From: Brevibacterium sp. RIT 803
GTDB taxonomy: Bacteria; Actinomycetota; Actinomycetes; Actinomycetales; Brevibacteriaceae
DNA: 64,000 nt
Assembly (NCBI RefSeq): GCF_016892625.1
Contig: NZ_JAFEMW010000001.1
Span: forward strand, 1,302,001 to 1,366,000
Direction of reading: 5' to 3'
Shown here: positions 40,500 to 49,632 of the stretch, piece after piece
How positions within the stretch are numbered: the stretch's first letter is position 1
How the letters are laid out: the number at the start of each line of letters is the position of its first letter
Notes under the pieces: model-generated
Database searches by the model: none
Told to the model about the DNA's origin: nothing
Seen by the model: only the letters and a program-made list of their open reading frames with translations
Program-made: the position numbers and the translations under genes

Positions 40500-42215
40500 T
40501 CAGAACAGCTGGCGGATGTTCGTGCGCGCCAGGTCGATGAGTTCGTCGCCCTTGCCGGAGAGCACCGTGCGGACGGCGTAGAGCGCGAAGCCCTTGGCCT
40601 GTTCGGCAGTGATCGTCGGCGGCATGGACAGTTCCTGGCGTTCGGTGACGACATCGAGGATGGCTGCCCCGTCGTAGGCGAGGAACTCCTTGACCACCTT
40701 CGGCAAGTCCTTCGACTTCTCGACGCGGAAGCCCTTGATGCCGACCGCCTCGGCGATGGTGGAGAAGTCGGGGTTCGACAATTCGGTCCCGAACGTGACG
40801 AAACCGGCGGCCTTCATCTCCAACTCCACGAAGTTCAACGAGGAGTTGTTGTAGACGACGGTCTTGACCGGCAGCTTGTTCTGAGTCAGGGTGATGAGCT
40901 CGCCCAACAGCATGGCAAGGCCACCGTCGCCGGCGAGCGCGATCGTCTGACGATCCGGATGGGAGGCCTGCACGCCGACGCTTTGGGACAGGGCATTGGC
41001 CATGGACCCGTGGCTGAAGGACCCGATGAGCCGGCGTTTGCCGTTCATCGTCAGGTACCTGGCGGCCCAAACGACAGGTGAACCCACATCGGGGACGAAC
41101 ACAGCGTCGTCATCGGCCATCTCATCGATGAGGCGAGTCAGATACTGCGGGTGGATCGTCCGCTTCGACGGGGTGGCGAGTTCATCGAGGTCCTTGCGGG
41201 TCTTGCCGTAGTGCTTGGTCATCGACTTCAGATGCGCACTGCTGCGGCTCGGTTTGATCAGCGGCAGGAGCTCGCCGACGGTGTCGGCCACTGTGCCCAC
41301 CAAACCGATGTCGACGCGTGTTCGTCGGCCGATCTGGGAGCCTCTGACATCGGCCTGGATGACTGTCGCGTCCTCGGGATAGAACTGCTGATAAGGCAGG
41401 TCGGTGCCCAACATGAGCAAGGTGTCGCAGTCTTTGAGCGCATGGTAGCCGGACGAGAAGCCGAGCAGCCCGGTCATGCCCACGTCGTAGGGGTTATCGT
41501 ATTCGATGAACTCCTTGCCGCGCAGCGAGTGCACGATCGGCGCCTGGAGCTTGGCGGCGATGGCGATGAGTTCGTCATGGGCACCCTGCGTTCCGGCGCC
41601 GGCGAGGATCGTGACCTTCTTGCTCTTGTTCAGAGCCTTCGCAGCCGCTTCAAGCTGGGATTCGGCGGGGATCACACGGGGTGCATAGGACCGCACCACC
41701 TCGGCGGCGGCAGAGATATCGGTGAGCCCGACGTCACCGGGGATGACGAGAACGGCAACACCGCGCTTCTCGATGGCCTCGCGCATGGCGATGCGCAGCA
41801 GGCGAGGCATCTGCTCCGCGGTCGCCACGTGTTCGACGTAGACGCTGCATTCGCGGAACAGCTCGGTCGGGTGGGTTTCCTGGAAGTAGTTGGAGCCGAT
41901 CTCATCGCTGGGGATGTGAGCGGCGATGGCGAGCACCGGCACCCGGGAGCGCTGGGCGTCGTAGAGTCCGTTGATGAGGTGAAGGTTACCCGGTCCACAG
42001 CTGCCTGCGCAGACGGCGAGTTCACCGGTCAGTGCGGCCTCGCCGCTGGCGGCGAAGGATGCCGCCTCTTCATGGCGGACGTGGACCCATTCGAGCTGAG
42101 GGTTGACTCGCAGGGCATCGGTGAAGCCGTTGAGCGAATCTCCCGGGATCCCGTAGACCCGCTTGACTCCGCTGGCCACGAGCGTATCGACAATGTTTCC
42201 GGCGACGGTGGGCAT
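40500..42215 (-). CDS. poxB: PoxB, pyruvate oxidase (pyruvate:quinone oxidoreductase)
   Basis: ThDP- and FAD-dependent enzyme of 571 residues that converts pyruvate to acetate and CO2 and passes electrons to quinone at the membrane. The cofactor-activating Glu is in VRHEEAASFAASG, and the ThDP/Mg motif is GDGGLAMLLGELITLTQNKL to YNNSS. The C-terminus (LSGKGDELIDLARTNIRQLF) fits the lipid-binding tail of PoxB. AAGGAA precedes the ATG. It stands alone between convergent and tandem neighbours. Confidence 0.93.
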   Translation of the reverse strand: MPTVAGNIVDTLVASGVKRVYGIPGDSLNGFTDALRVNPQLEWVHVRHEEAASFAASGEAALTGELAVCAGSCGPGNLHLINGLYDAQRSRVPVLAIAAHIPSDEIGSNYFQETHPTELFRECSVYVEHVATAEQMPRLLRIAMREAIEKRGVAVLVIPGDVGLTDISAAAEVVRSYAPRVIPAESQLEAAAKALNKSKKVTILAGAGTQGAHDELIAIAAKLQAPIVHSLRGKEFIEYDNPYDVGMTGLLGFSSGYHALKDCDTLLMLGTDLPYQQFYPEDATVIQADVRGSQIGRRTRVDIGLVGTVADTVGELLPLIKPSRSSAHLKSMTKHYGKTRKDLDELATPSKRTIHPQYLTRLIDEMADDDAVFVPDVGSPVVWAARYLTMNGKRRLIGSFSHGSMANALSQSVGVQASHPDRQTIALAGDGGLAMLLGELITLTQNKLPVKTVVYNNSSLNFVELEMKAAGFVTFGTELSNPDFSTIAEAVGIKGFRVEKSKDLPKVVKEFLAYDGAAILDVVTERQELSMPPTITAEQAKGFALYAVRTVLSGKGDELIDLARTNIRQLF

Positions 42216-42402
42216 AGGATTCCTTCCGTTGGAACACGTGGAGCTCTCACAGCTCCTGGGTGGACCTCCATCAGCATCCCAGTCAGAGTGCTGACACAGG
42301 CTGGTACCGCGGTTTCAGTCTAGCCCCGAGGTCAGCGGTCTGCAGATGTGAAGTCAGAGACAACGGACATGCGCACAGGCGTCGTTGACGTCAGTGCCGC
42401 AT

Positions 42403-43653
42403 TCACGTCCGCGCCGACAACATCGTCGCCCCGGTCAGCAACGCTGCCATGACGATCGCCATCGTCGGATAGCCCCCGACGACTCCGGCCAGCGCGGGAC
42501 CGGCGACGGGGGCCAGCGCGGTGCCGACGGTGATAGGGGCGACGAAGACCCCGTTGATCGCACCGAAGTTGGTCGTCCCCCACCTATCGGCGACGGCTGT
42601 CGCCTGGAGCAAGGTGATGCATCCGCGCACGCCGCCGGTGAGCATACCGATGCCGATGAGCAGCCAGATCGGGCCAGAGACGAACGCCAACAGCCAGAGT
42701 CCGGCCGCCCCGCAGGCGAACAGCAATATGGTTCTGGCCCGTGAGGTGGTCCGGCGTTCGAGTGCAGGGTAGAAGAATCGGCCAGTGACCTGCCCGAAGC
42801 CGACGATCCCGAGTGCGATTGCTGCGAGTCCGTATGCGGCGCCGCGCTCGATGAAGAGCGGGATGATGTTGATCGTCACGGCGAAGAGCGTGAAGGTCGA
42901 CAGTGCCACGGAGATCTGCAGGATGATGAAACGACTGGACCGAGTGACCGCACGGATCTCTGCCTTCGATGGCGTCCGCGACACCTGCGCCTCCTCGTCG
43001 GTCCACCTGCGGTTGAGGAAGAACAGATGCATCGGCAGCGCGGTGACCGCTAGGATTCCGGCGAGGATGACGTAGGTGGTGCGCCAGCCGCAGGAGTCGA
43101 TGAGCCAGGCGATGATCGGCGCGAACACGGTCGACGCGAGTCCACCGACGAGGGTGATCGTCGTCAATGGCTTGACTCTGTCTGTCCCGTACCATCGGGT
43201 CACGACGGCGAACGCCGGAGGATAGAGGGTGGCAGCCTGGGCGAAACCCGCGAGCACCCAGGCTGCGAAGAAGACAACAAGATTCGGCGCCGCCGCCACC
43301 AACAGCAACGCGAGGATGCCGATGACCGTGCCGAGGCTCATGAGCGTGCGCGGCCCGTGCGAATCCAGCATTCTGCCGACGCGGACGCCGGCGAGCGCGG
43401 AGATGATGAGCCCCACCGTCAGTGCCCCCGTCACCGTCGTCTGACTCCACTGCATGTCCGCGGAGATACGTGTCACCGCCACCGGCAGGGAGTAGTAGAG
43501 CAGACCCCAGCTGCATAGTTCGGCGATGCACAATGCGGCCAGGCCACCGCGTGGCCGGTCGGTCGCCGCCGCTTCCTGGCCGTTCACGTCGGATCCTCGG
43601 TCATTCCGAAACCTCGGTCGGAGCCGTCGACTCCCTCGCCGAGGTGAGCGCAT
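42403..43653 (-). CDS. MFS transporter
   Basis: Major facilitator protein of 416 residues with twelve hydrophobic segments, of the monocarboxylate/oxalate-type subfamily (GLIISALAGVRVGRMLDSHG, LAGFAQAATLYPPAFAVVTRWYG). The annotated start is the ATG at 43653; a GTG at 43587 (NGQEAAATD) is an alternative that removes an Arg-rich leader. It lies 43 bases after jetC on the same strand and could be read from that operon, but its relation to it is unclear. The substrate is unknown. Confidence 0.83.
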   Translation of the reverse strand: MRSPRRGSRRLRPRFRNDRGSDVNGQEAAATDRPRGGLAALCIAELCSWGLLYYSLPVAVTRISADMQWSQTTVTGALTVGLIISALAGVRVGRMLDSHGPRTLMSLGTVIGILALLLVAAAPNLVVFFAAWVLAGFAQAATLYPPAFAVVTRWYGTDRVKPLTTITLVGGLASTVFAPIIAWLIDSCGWRTTYVILAGILAVTALPMHLFFLNRRWTDEEAQVSRTPSKAEIRAVTRSSRFIILQISVALSTFTLFAVTINIIPLFIERGAAYGLAAIALGIVGFGQVTGRFFYPALERRTTSRARTILLFACGAAGLWLLAFVSGPIWLLIGIGMLTGGVRGCITLLQATAVADRWGTTNFGAINGVFVAPITVGTALAPVAGPALAGVVGGYPTMAIVMAALLTGATMLSART

Positions 43654-43696
43654 CCGCCCCGGTGACGGTGAGCATAGTCATCGGCTGCTCATTCGA

Positions 43697-46600
43697 TCAG
43701 ACGTCCTCGCGCTCATCTGTCGCAGCTGCCGGTGCCAGAGACGCGGCGTCGCCTTGCCCGTTCGGGTCCTCACCAAGGTCGCCGCCGGCCGTGTCCCAGA
43801 CCATGGTCGCTGCAAGTGTCTTCTGTCGGCTCGGGTTCTCGATCGAGGTCGCCGCACCGACATAGGGTTCGATGGTCTGCAGCAGCTTCTGCGGGGTGGC
43901 CAGGACCATGTGGAATCCGAACTCGATGAAGATGTTCAGAGCCATGCGCGTGTACCTCGTGTCTGCCTTGTCGAAGGCCTCATCGAGGATGATCGTGCCG
44001 TACTTCGAGATCGCCTCGTCTGGATCGGCCAACTGGTAGCGCAGAGCCGCTGCGAGGCAGAAGATCACAAGCTTCTGCTGCTGCCCGCCGGACATCGCCG
44101 CCCCGGAATCGTAGGTGGCGTGGGCCCGACCGTGGTCATCGATCTCCTCGGCAAGGAAAGTCACGTGCAGACGAGTATCGAGGCAGTGGTTCTTCCACAC
44201 CTTGTCAACGTGCTCGCTCGATGAGAACCGGCGCATCACCTCGGCGAGGGTGTCGTATTTGTCCTCCGCCGTGGTCATGTCCTCTTCACCCCAGGTGCCG
44301 CTGGCGACCTTGCGGAGGTCGGCGATGAAGGCGTTGACGGTTTCACTGCGCCGAGTCTTGACCTTCAGTCGCAGGTAACGACCTTCATCGAACTGGGACC
44401 GCAGGAGCGAGGAGTTGATCGGCGCGACCCGGTCCTCGATCTCGCGTGGGGCGGCATGGATCTCGTTGAGGAGTTCGCCGATGAGGTCGCGGGAGCGCTC
44501 ACTCAGCAGATCCCGGAACCTGTTCTCATGATCGGGCAGTCCGTTGGCCAGGATCTCATCGAGCATCACCAGGTAGTCGTGTCGATCAGCGACATCGGCG
44601 GTGAGATCGGAGGCAACCGAGGACCACGCGGCCTTGAACTCAGCGGCCAGCCTGGTCACGACCTGACCGGCTTCGCTTGCCGCGGCCTGTGCTCTGTCCT
44701 TCTCCGACTGCAGAGCCTGAGAGACCTGCTGGCCGATTTCGGGCAGAGATTCGCGCTTGACGCGGCGCTGGATACGCGTGAATCGGGCCTCGAGCTCCTC
44801 GGCAATCGTCGGATCCACCTCGGAGATGTGCCCGGCGCTGACGTCATCCTCGAGACGGCTGAGACGTGCCCGCAGACTGGTGATCTCTTCGTTCGCCCGA
44901 CGCAGGGCATAGTCGCAGTCGCGCGTGGCGACCTCGGCTGATTCCTTCGCCGCACGGGCTTCGCGTTCGGCTCCGATCGCCTGCTGCAGGTCACCGTCTG
45001 CGTCCTCGAGTTCGCGCAGCGCCTTCTCCAGCGTGGTGATCGTCTCCTTGGCCCCGGACAGGTCCACATCGCGCCAGGACTGTTCGCGGATACCGGCGAG
45101 GATGCCCTTTCGTCGGTGAGCCTGTGCGCTCTCCGCGTTCGCGGTTTCCACGACGGCCTGCGCCTCGGCCAGGTCCGCCTGGGCGTCTTTCAGTGCGGCG
45201 ATGAGAGCTTCGAGTTTGTTCTCCCTGTCACCGAGCACCCACTGGCTGCGATCGTCGATGCGACGCCGGTCATCCTTCTCATAACGGGTCCGGGAGGTCT
45301 TGACCTGGCCCTTCATCGTCACAGCACGGGGATGGTCATCGAGTTCGTCGGGTCGCTCGACACAGACGAAGTCGAAGCGTTCGGACAAAGTGGAATGGAC
45401 CCACTCGCCGAATCCGGTCTCGGCGACAGTGACTTTGTTGACCAGGGACTTCGTGCTGTTGACGGGTCGTGGTTTCGCGGCGTGCGCGGGGATCTCCTCA
45501 AACACCAGTCGCCCCTTGATCCGATGGGAGTCGACCCAGGACCGGACCGCACCGAGGTTCTCGCTGCGCACGAGGACCGTAAGAGCCAGCGGACGCAGCA
45601 CACGTTCGATCGCCCCGGTCCAGGCCGCCTGGTCGGGGTCGACGTCGATGAGTTCGGCGGCGAACGGCAGCGCCTTCTCGCTCAAGCCGGTGTCCTCGGC
45701 CAGTTCCTGTCGGATCTGGAGCAGGTTGCCTGGCACGGTCGAACCCGAACGACGCAGGGAGTCGATCTCAGCTTCGAGTTCCCTGACACGTGCCCGGGTC
45801 TTCGAGAAGCGGTCGTGGTCGGCATGGCTGGGGCCCGCGGCCTGTGTCTCCTCATCGAGTGTCGAGGCGATCTTGGCCTGGAGTTCGGCGAATTCAGTCG
45901 CCGAGGCGGGCACCTGTCCGATGTCTGCCTGCTGCAGCTGTCGCTCCAGGCTGGCCCACCGGTCGGCGATGGCCCTGCGTTCGGTCTCGGCCGTGTCGAT
46001 GCGCTGCTGCAGGTGTTCGGCCTCTGAACCGCCGAGGTCGAGGGTGGCCCGACGGGCGAGGTCGTATTCGTCGAGGGCAGCGTCATAGTCCTTCTTGGCC
46101 CGGTCTGCAGCGACTTCGATTTCGACGAGCTCCCGGCGCTGGGATGAGAGATCTGAGCGCATGAGGTCGAGTTCGCGCCGCTTCTGGAACGGCAGCAGGG
46201 CATCGTTGAGGGCGATCGACTTCGCCGCGGACTCGTGGGCGAAGTCGTATCGGTTCGAGGCTTCGCGCAGTTGCAGGAGGTGGTCGCGTTGACGGCGCAG
46301 TTCGACCACGTGGTCGTGGGCGTCCTTGAGGTCTCCGAACTGGTTGACCGCGGTCTCTGCCAGGTCGAAGGTGACTGGCGGTTCGAGCATGTGGTCGCGG
46401 AAGAGACGGTCGAGACTGTCGAGGCTCTTGGCCGATTGGGTCTTGTGCAGCAGCTGCAGCGCCGATTCGCTGGCCATACCGAAGACCTTGCGCATCCGGG
46501 CGTAGAACCTGGCGTGGGAACCATTTGAGGTGATGAGCGCTTCCGGATGCTCGGTCTTGAGCGTCCGGGTCTCGAGACCGGACCGCGCGTACTGCTGCAG

Positions 46601-47143
46601 GTCGGCGAGGTCGAGGCCTGCCCGTTCGAGAATGCAGACATCGGACAGGTCGGTCATCTTCGTGCCCGAGCCCTTGATGAAGAAGAGCCTGGCCAGTGAC
46701 AGGGGACGGTCCGTGCCATTGTCGTAGCGGAGGATGATGCCGCTCCACGTGGCACGCGGACGCAGGTACTTGCTCACGACACGGTCCTCATCGGAATCCG
46801 CTGTGCGGGTCCACGCGCCGCGGACATAGCTGACGAGACTGCGCTGATCGACCCGACTGCCCGCAGTCTGGGCTGCGACGTTGAAGCGCAGCCACTTGTC
46901 CGGTGTGAGCACGGCGGCGATGCCGTCGAGCAGTGAGGACTTGCCCGACCCCGAGGGGCCGGTGATCAGGTGACCCTTGTGGGAGACAGGGATGCGATGG
47001 ATGTCGGCGTCGAAGGTGCCCCAGTTCGCGATCTGGATCTCGGACAGCCTCCACTGGCTGCCGACGTCAGGACGATCGGTGCCGCGGGCGCGGGCCTGGT
47101 CGGCGATGAGTGCGGCATCGAGCGGGAAGAGGGCTTCGGTCAC
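43697..47143 (-). CDS. jetC: JetC, SMC-like ATPase of a Wadjet/MksBEF condensin
   Basis: SMC-like protein of 1148 residues. An N-terminal head has Walker A TGPSGSGKSSLLDGIAAVL. Two long coiled coils flank a hinge-like region around residues 490-640. The C-terminal head has the signature AMSGGQQQKLVIFCLAAALR and Walker B IILDEAFDKAD. It matches JetC/MksB, the motor subunit that extrudes DNA loops with JetA and JetB. It overlaps jetB by four bases (GTGA), showing translational coupling. A C-terminal tail of about 40 residues is acidic and low complexity. Confidence 0.9.
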   Translation of the reverse strand: MTEALFPLDAALIADQARARGTDRPDVGSQWRLSEIQIANWGTFDADIHRIPVSHKGHLITGPSGSGKSSLLDGIAAVLTPDKWLRFNVAAQTAGSRVDQRSLVSYVRGAWTRTADSDEDRVVSKYLRPRATWSGIILRYDNGTDRPLSLARLFFIKGSGTKMTDLSDVCILERAGLDLADLQQYARSGLETRTLKTEHPEALITSNGSHARFYARMRKVFGMASESALQLLHKTQSAKSLDSLDRLFRDHMLEPPVTFDLAETAVNQFGDLKDAHDHVVELRRQRDHLLQLREASNRYDFAHESAAKSIALNDALLPFQKRRELDLMRSDLSSQRRELVEIEVAADRAKKDYDAALDEYDLARRATLDLGGSEAEHLQQRIDTAETERRAIADRWASLERQLQQADIGQVPASATEFAELQAKIASTLDEETQAAGPSHADHDRFSKTRARVRELEAEIDSLRRSGSTVPGNLLQIRQELAEDTGLSEKALPFAAELIDVDPDQAAWTGAIERVLRPLALTVLVRSENLGAVRSWVDSHRIKGRLVFEEIPAHAAKPRPVNSTKSLVNKVTVAETGFGEWVHSTLSERFDFVCVERPDELDDHPRAVTMKGQVKTSRTRYEKDDRRRIDDRSQWVLGDRENKLEALIAALKDAQADLAEAQAVVETANAESAQAHRRKGILAGIREQSWRDVDLSGAKETITTLEKALRELEDADGDLQQAIGAEREARAAKESAEVATRDCDYALRRANEEITSLRARLSRLEDDVSAGHISEVDPTIAEELEARFTRIQRRVKRESLPEIGQQVSQALQSEKDRAQAAASEAGQVVTRLAAEFKAAWSSVASDLTADVADRHDYLVMLDEILANGLPDHENRFRDLLSERSRDLIGELLNEIHAAPREIEDRVAPINSSLLRSQFDEGRYLRLKVKTRRSETVNAFIADLRKVASGTWGEEDMTTAEDKYDTLAEVMRRFSSSEHVDKVWKNHCLDTRLHVTFLAEEIDDHGRAHATYDSGAAMSGGQQQKLVIFCLAAALRYQLADPDEAISKYGTIILDEAFDKADTRYTRMALNIFIEFGFHMVLATPQKLLQTIEPYVGAATSIENPSRQKTLAATMVWDTAGGDLGEDPNGQGDAASLAPAAATDEREDV

Positions 47144-47937
47144 GCTTCCTCCTCCTCGGAGTCATCGGTACCGAGTCCGGAATCAGGATCGGAGCCTTCG
47201 GGATCGTCAGAACTGTCAGGACCGTCAGGATCGTCAGGATCGTCAGGATCGTCAGGATCGTCAGGACCGTCAGTCGCATGGGAACTGAGTCCCACCTCGG
47301 CGATGGAGCCCTTGGCCTCTCCCGAGGCGATTCGTTCGTAGACGTCGATGAGCTCATGCACCTGGTCCTCATCGATGAGGAACTTCACCATCGGCGAGAT
47401 TTCGAAACGCTCATCGCCTGCCTTGTGAAGGACGCGCAGACGGTTGCTCATCCGGCTCCAGGCACCATTGAGATTGCGCTGGAACGTCGACTCGTCGCCT
47501 GTGCGATAGATCGCGAGACGTTCGTAGACCTCCTCACGATCGACGATCACACGCCGCTCGCCGGGTGCGGCCAGCAGCATCTGCCGCAGGACGAGAAGCA
47601 TGGCGGTATCGAGAAAGGTCAGCCGTTCGCTGCGCACCGCAGCGGGCACGTCGATCTCCTCGGAGACGACCTTGCGGGTGAAGGCGAATTCGTCGAGCTT
47701 GTCGATGACGAGATCCAAGAACAGGTCGTGCAGCCGTGATCGCACAATGGACTCGTCGGCAACCAGTGCCGACCACAGCTGCGGACTCTGTGCGCCGGAG
47801 ACATAGGGGCCCTTGAGCAGTTCGAGCAGAACTCTGCGGGTGCGCTCACCCAAGGTGCCCGTGTCCTCAAACCACAGCCCACTCGGATTCTGGTCGGACT
47901 CCTCAGACTCGATAGGTGCGTCTGCGGAATCGTTCAT
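47140..47937 (-). CDS. jetB: JetB, KITE subunit (DUF4194)
   Basis: Small subunit of 265 residues matching DUF4194/JetB/MksE. The core includes WSALVADESIVRSRLHDLFLDLVIDKLDEFAFTRKV, VIVDREEVYERLAIYR and ISPMVKFLIDEDQVHELIDVYER. It bridges the kleisin JetA and the motor JetC. The last 60 residues are a disordered, very acidic tail of Asp-Pro-Asp repeats encoded by a 9-base tandem repeat. The ATG at 47937 overlaps the jetA stop (ATGA), and its own stop overlaps the jetC start (GTGA). Confidence 0.88.
   Translation of the reverse strand: MNDSADAPIESEESDQNPSGLWFEDTGTLGERTRRVLLELLKGPYVSGAQSPQLWSALVADESIVRSRLHDLFLDLVIDKLDEFAFTRKVVSEEIDVPAAVRSERLTFLDTAMLLVLRQMLLAAPGERRVIVDREEVYERLAIYRTGDESTFQRNLNGAWSRMSNRLRVLHKAGDERFEISPMVKFLIDEDQVHELIDVYERIASGEAKGSIAEVGLSSHATDGPDDPDDPDDPDDPDGPDSSDDPEGSDPDSGLGTDDSEEEEA
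47215..47268. repeat. 9-base tandem repeat in the jetB tail
   Basis: Six consecutive 9-base units, GTCAGGAYC on the + strand, encode (D/G)PD repeats near the JetB C-terminus. The unit length keeps the frame, so copy number can change without breaking the gene. Confidence 0.85.
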
Positions 47938-49397
47938 AGTGTGATGCCTTCGGTGAAGTAGTGACGGCGGATCGTGGCGCTGCGTCCAATTCCGTCGACC
48001 CCGGCCCATTCGAGTCGGTCTCGCGCTTCGGAATCGACATGTCCATAGGTGCTGGCCAGGGACAGGAGGCCGACGACGCTCGCCAAGCCCTGTGAGGCCG
48101 GGAACTGGTCGAGCACCTCGGCGACGGAGATCTGCTCGGATCCATGGATGGCCTGATTGACGTTATCGGACAGTTCGGAGAAGTCGATCTCGGATTCCCT
48201 TGCGACGGCGATGAGTTCAGCGAAGTCGACCTCGGTCTCGGTCGCCTCGCCCAGTTCGGCGCCGGCATCGAACTCGGTGGGGTCGTGGAGGACGACCTCC
48301 CCGACGCTGCCCAGTGCGACGCTCGAAAGCTCGAGATCCGCGCCGAGGTCGTCGTAGGGTTTGCGGACCTGTGAGACCGGGGCTGCCGCGGCCAAGGCAT
48401 CCTGGATCAGGGTGCGCATGACGCGGTCGCGTTGGAATTCGTGGGAATGGACATAGCGGCGCAGACCGCGGGCGAATTCGGACAGGATGTCGGAGACTTC
48501 GCGTGAGCCGTCCTTCATCTGCCGCATGAGGGTGCGCAGTGAACGGCGGGTCTCGGCCGTCAGCGCAGCTGAGAAGTCACGGTCGAGGATCGCTGCGATA
48601 TCTTCGTCGAAGGCCGAGGCTTGCTCGGGATCGCGGACGAGTTGAGAGAAGGCGGAGAAGGTTCTGCCCTCATCAGAGGATTCGATGAGGTCGACTCCGC
48701 GGAAGACCTCGTCAAGTACCTGGGACTGTGAGTCCTCGGCGGTGAGGATCGAGATCCGCAGCTCCTGGTTGAGCTCTTCGAAGCGAGCGCGAACACGTGC
48801 GAAGTCGGCGGGCAGCCCCTGCGCCTGTTGGAGGATGTCGCCGACGCGCTCATTCGCCCGGCGCCGGTCGAGGACGATCGAGCGGGGATCTCCGCGGCGG
48901 ACGCGGGCGATCTCAGCATCGATGCGGTCACGTTCGGCTCGCAGGGATTTTAACCGACGCGAGCTGTCCGGGTCGGTGTCGATGGCCAGCTGCCGCACCG
49001 ATTGGGCGAGGCTGACCAGTCGTGATTCGGTCGCGGTCTGCGGTGGGGTGCGCAGCTGTTCGAGCATTCGGATGGCGTCGAATCCCGCCGCGGAGAGTTC
49101 GTAGGTCTCGCCCCTCGCCGAGGTGGCCGGTCGGCGGACGAGGATCTCCGCCCGTCGCCAATCGTCGCAGTAGGCCTTGGCTGTCCGCTTGGACAGCTCG
49201 AAGTGGTCGCGCAGCTCCTCGAGGTCCGAGTCGATGGACTCGTGCAGGTCTTCGGTGGAGATTCGGGTGCCGGGCTTGCCCAGGTGAGTGCCCAGTGTCG
49301 CTGCCATCACCGGAAGATGGTCGGCCCGCAGCATGCGCAAGGTGGCATTCGTATCGAGCAGTCGCCGGTAGGCGAGTGCGGAGCTGAGGGCGGACAT
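47934..49397 (-). CDS. jetA: JetA, kleisin subunit (DUF3375)
   Basis: Kleisin-type subunit of about 487 residues matching DUF3375/JetA/MksF. Diagnostic pieces are LAYRRLLDTNATLRMLRADHLPVMAATLG at the N-terminus, the coiled region RLKSLRAERDRIDAEIARVR, and TFSAFSQLVRDPEQASAFDEDI. It closes the JetC ring and recruits JetB. It is the first gene of the tightly overlapping jetA-jetB-jetC unit. The ATG at 49397 was chosen; an ATG three codons earlier is equally possible. Confidence 0.88.
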   Translation of the reverse strand: MSALSSALAYRRLLDTNATLRMLRADHLPVMAATLGTHLGKPGTRISTEDLHESIDSDLEELRDHFELSKRTAKAYCDDWRRAEILVRRPATSARGETYELSAAGFDAIRMLEQLRTPPQTATESRLVSLAQSVRQLAIDTDPDSSRRLKSLRAERDRIDAEIARVRRGDPRSIVLDRRRANERVGDILQQAQGLPADFARVRARFEELNQELRISILTAEDSQSQVLDEVFRGVDLIESSDEGRTFSAFSQLVRDPEQASAFDEDIAAILDRDFSAALTAETRRSLRTLMRQMKDGSREVSDILSEFARGLRRYVHSHEFQRDRVMRTLIQDALAAAAPVSQVRKPYDDLGADLELSSVALGSVGEVVLHDPTEFDAGAELGEATETEVDFAELIAVARESEIDFSELSDNVNQAIHGSEQISVAEVLDQFPASQGLASVVGLLSLASTYGHVDSEARDRLEWAGVDGIGRSATIRRHYFTEGITL

Positions 49398-49632
49398 ATC
49401 ACCCATTCTCTGCGCCGGCGGGGCCCGTTGCCAATTTCGGGTGCGCGGGCCATGGGGATCGAGGCGTGCATGCCTCTCGCATCGCGCACGACCCGCCTTC
49501 GGGTGGCGCACAGGTCGCCTTCGGACGGCGCACAGATAGTCGATTATTGGGCCATTATTCATGCTTTGTTCAGCTCGTGACACGGGCCACTGGATTCGGC
49601 ATAACGATACTGAATTGTTATACCGTGTGCCG

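Noticed and set aside
41151..42323. 390-codon open frame opposite poxB
   Set aside because: It mirrors poxB codons and has no recognisable motif; poxB is certain.
43654..43696. Possible remnant of jetD after jetC
   Set aside because: Only 43 bases lie between jetC and the MFS gene, too short to hold even a fragment.
47215..47268. CRISPR-like repeat
   Set aside because: The 9-base units are contiguous with no spacers and in frame within jetB.
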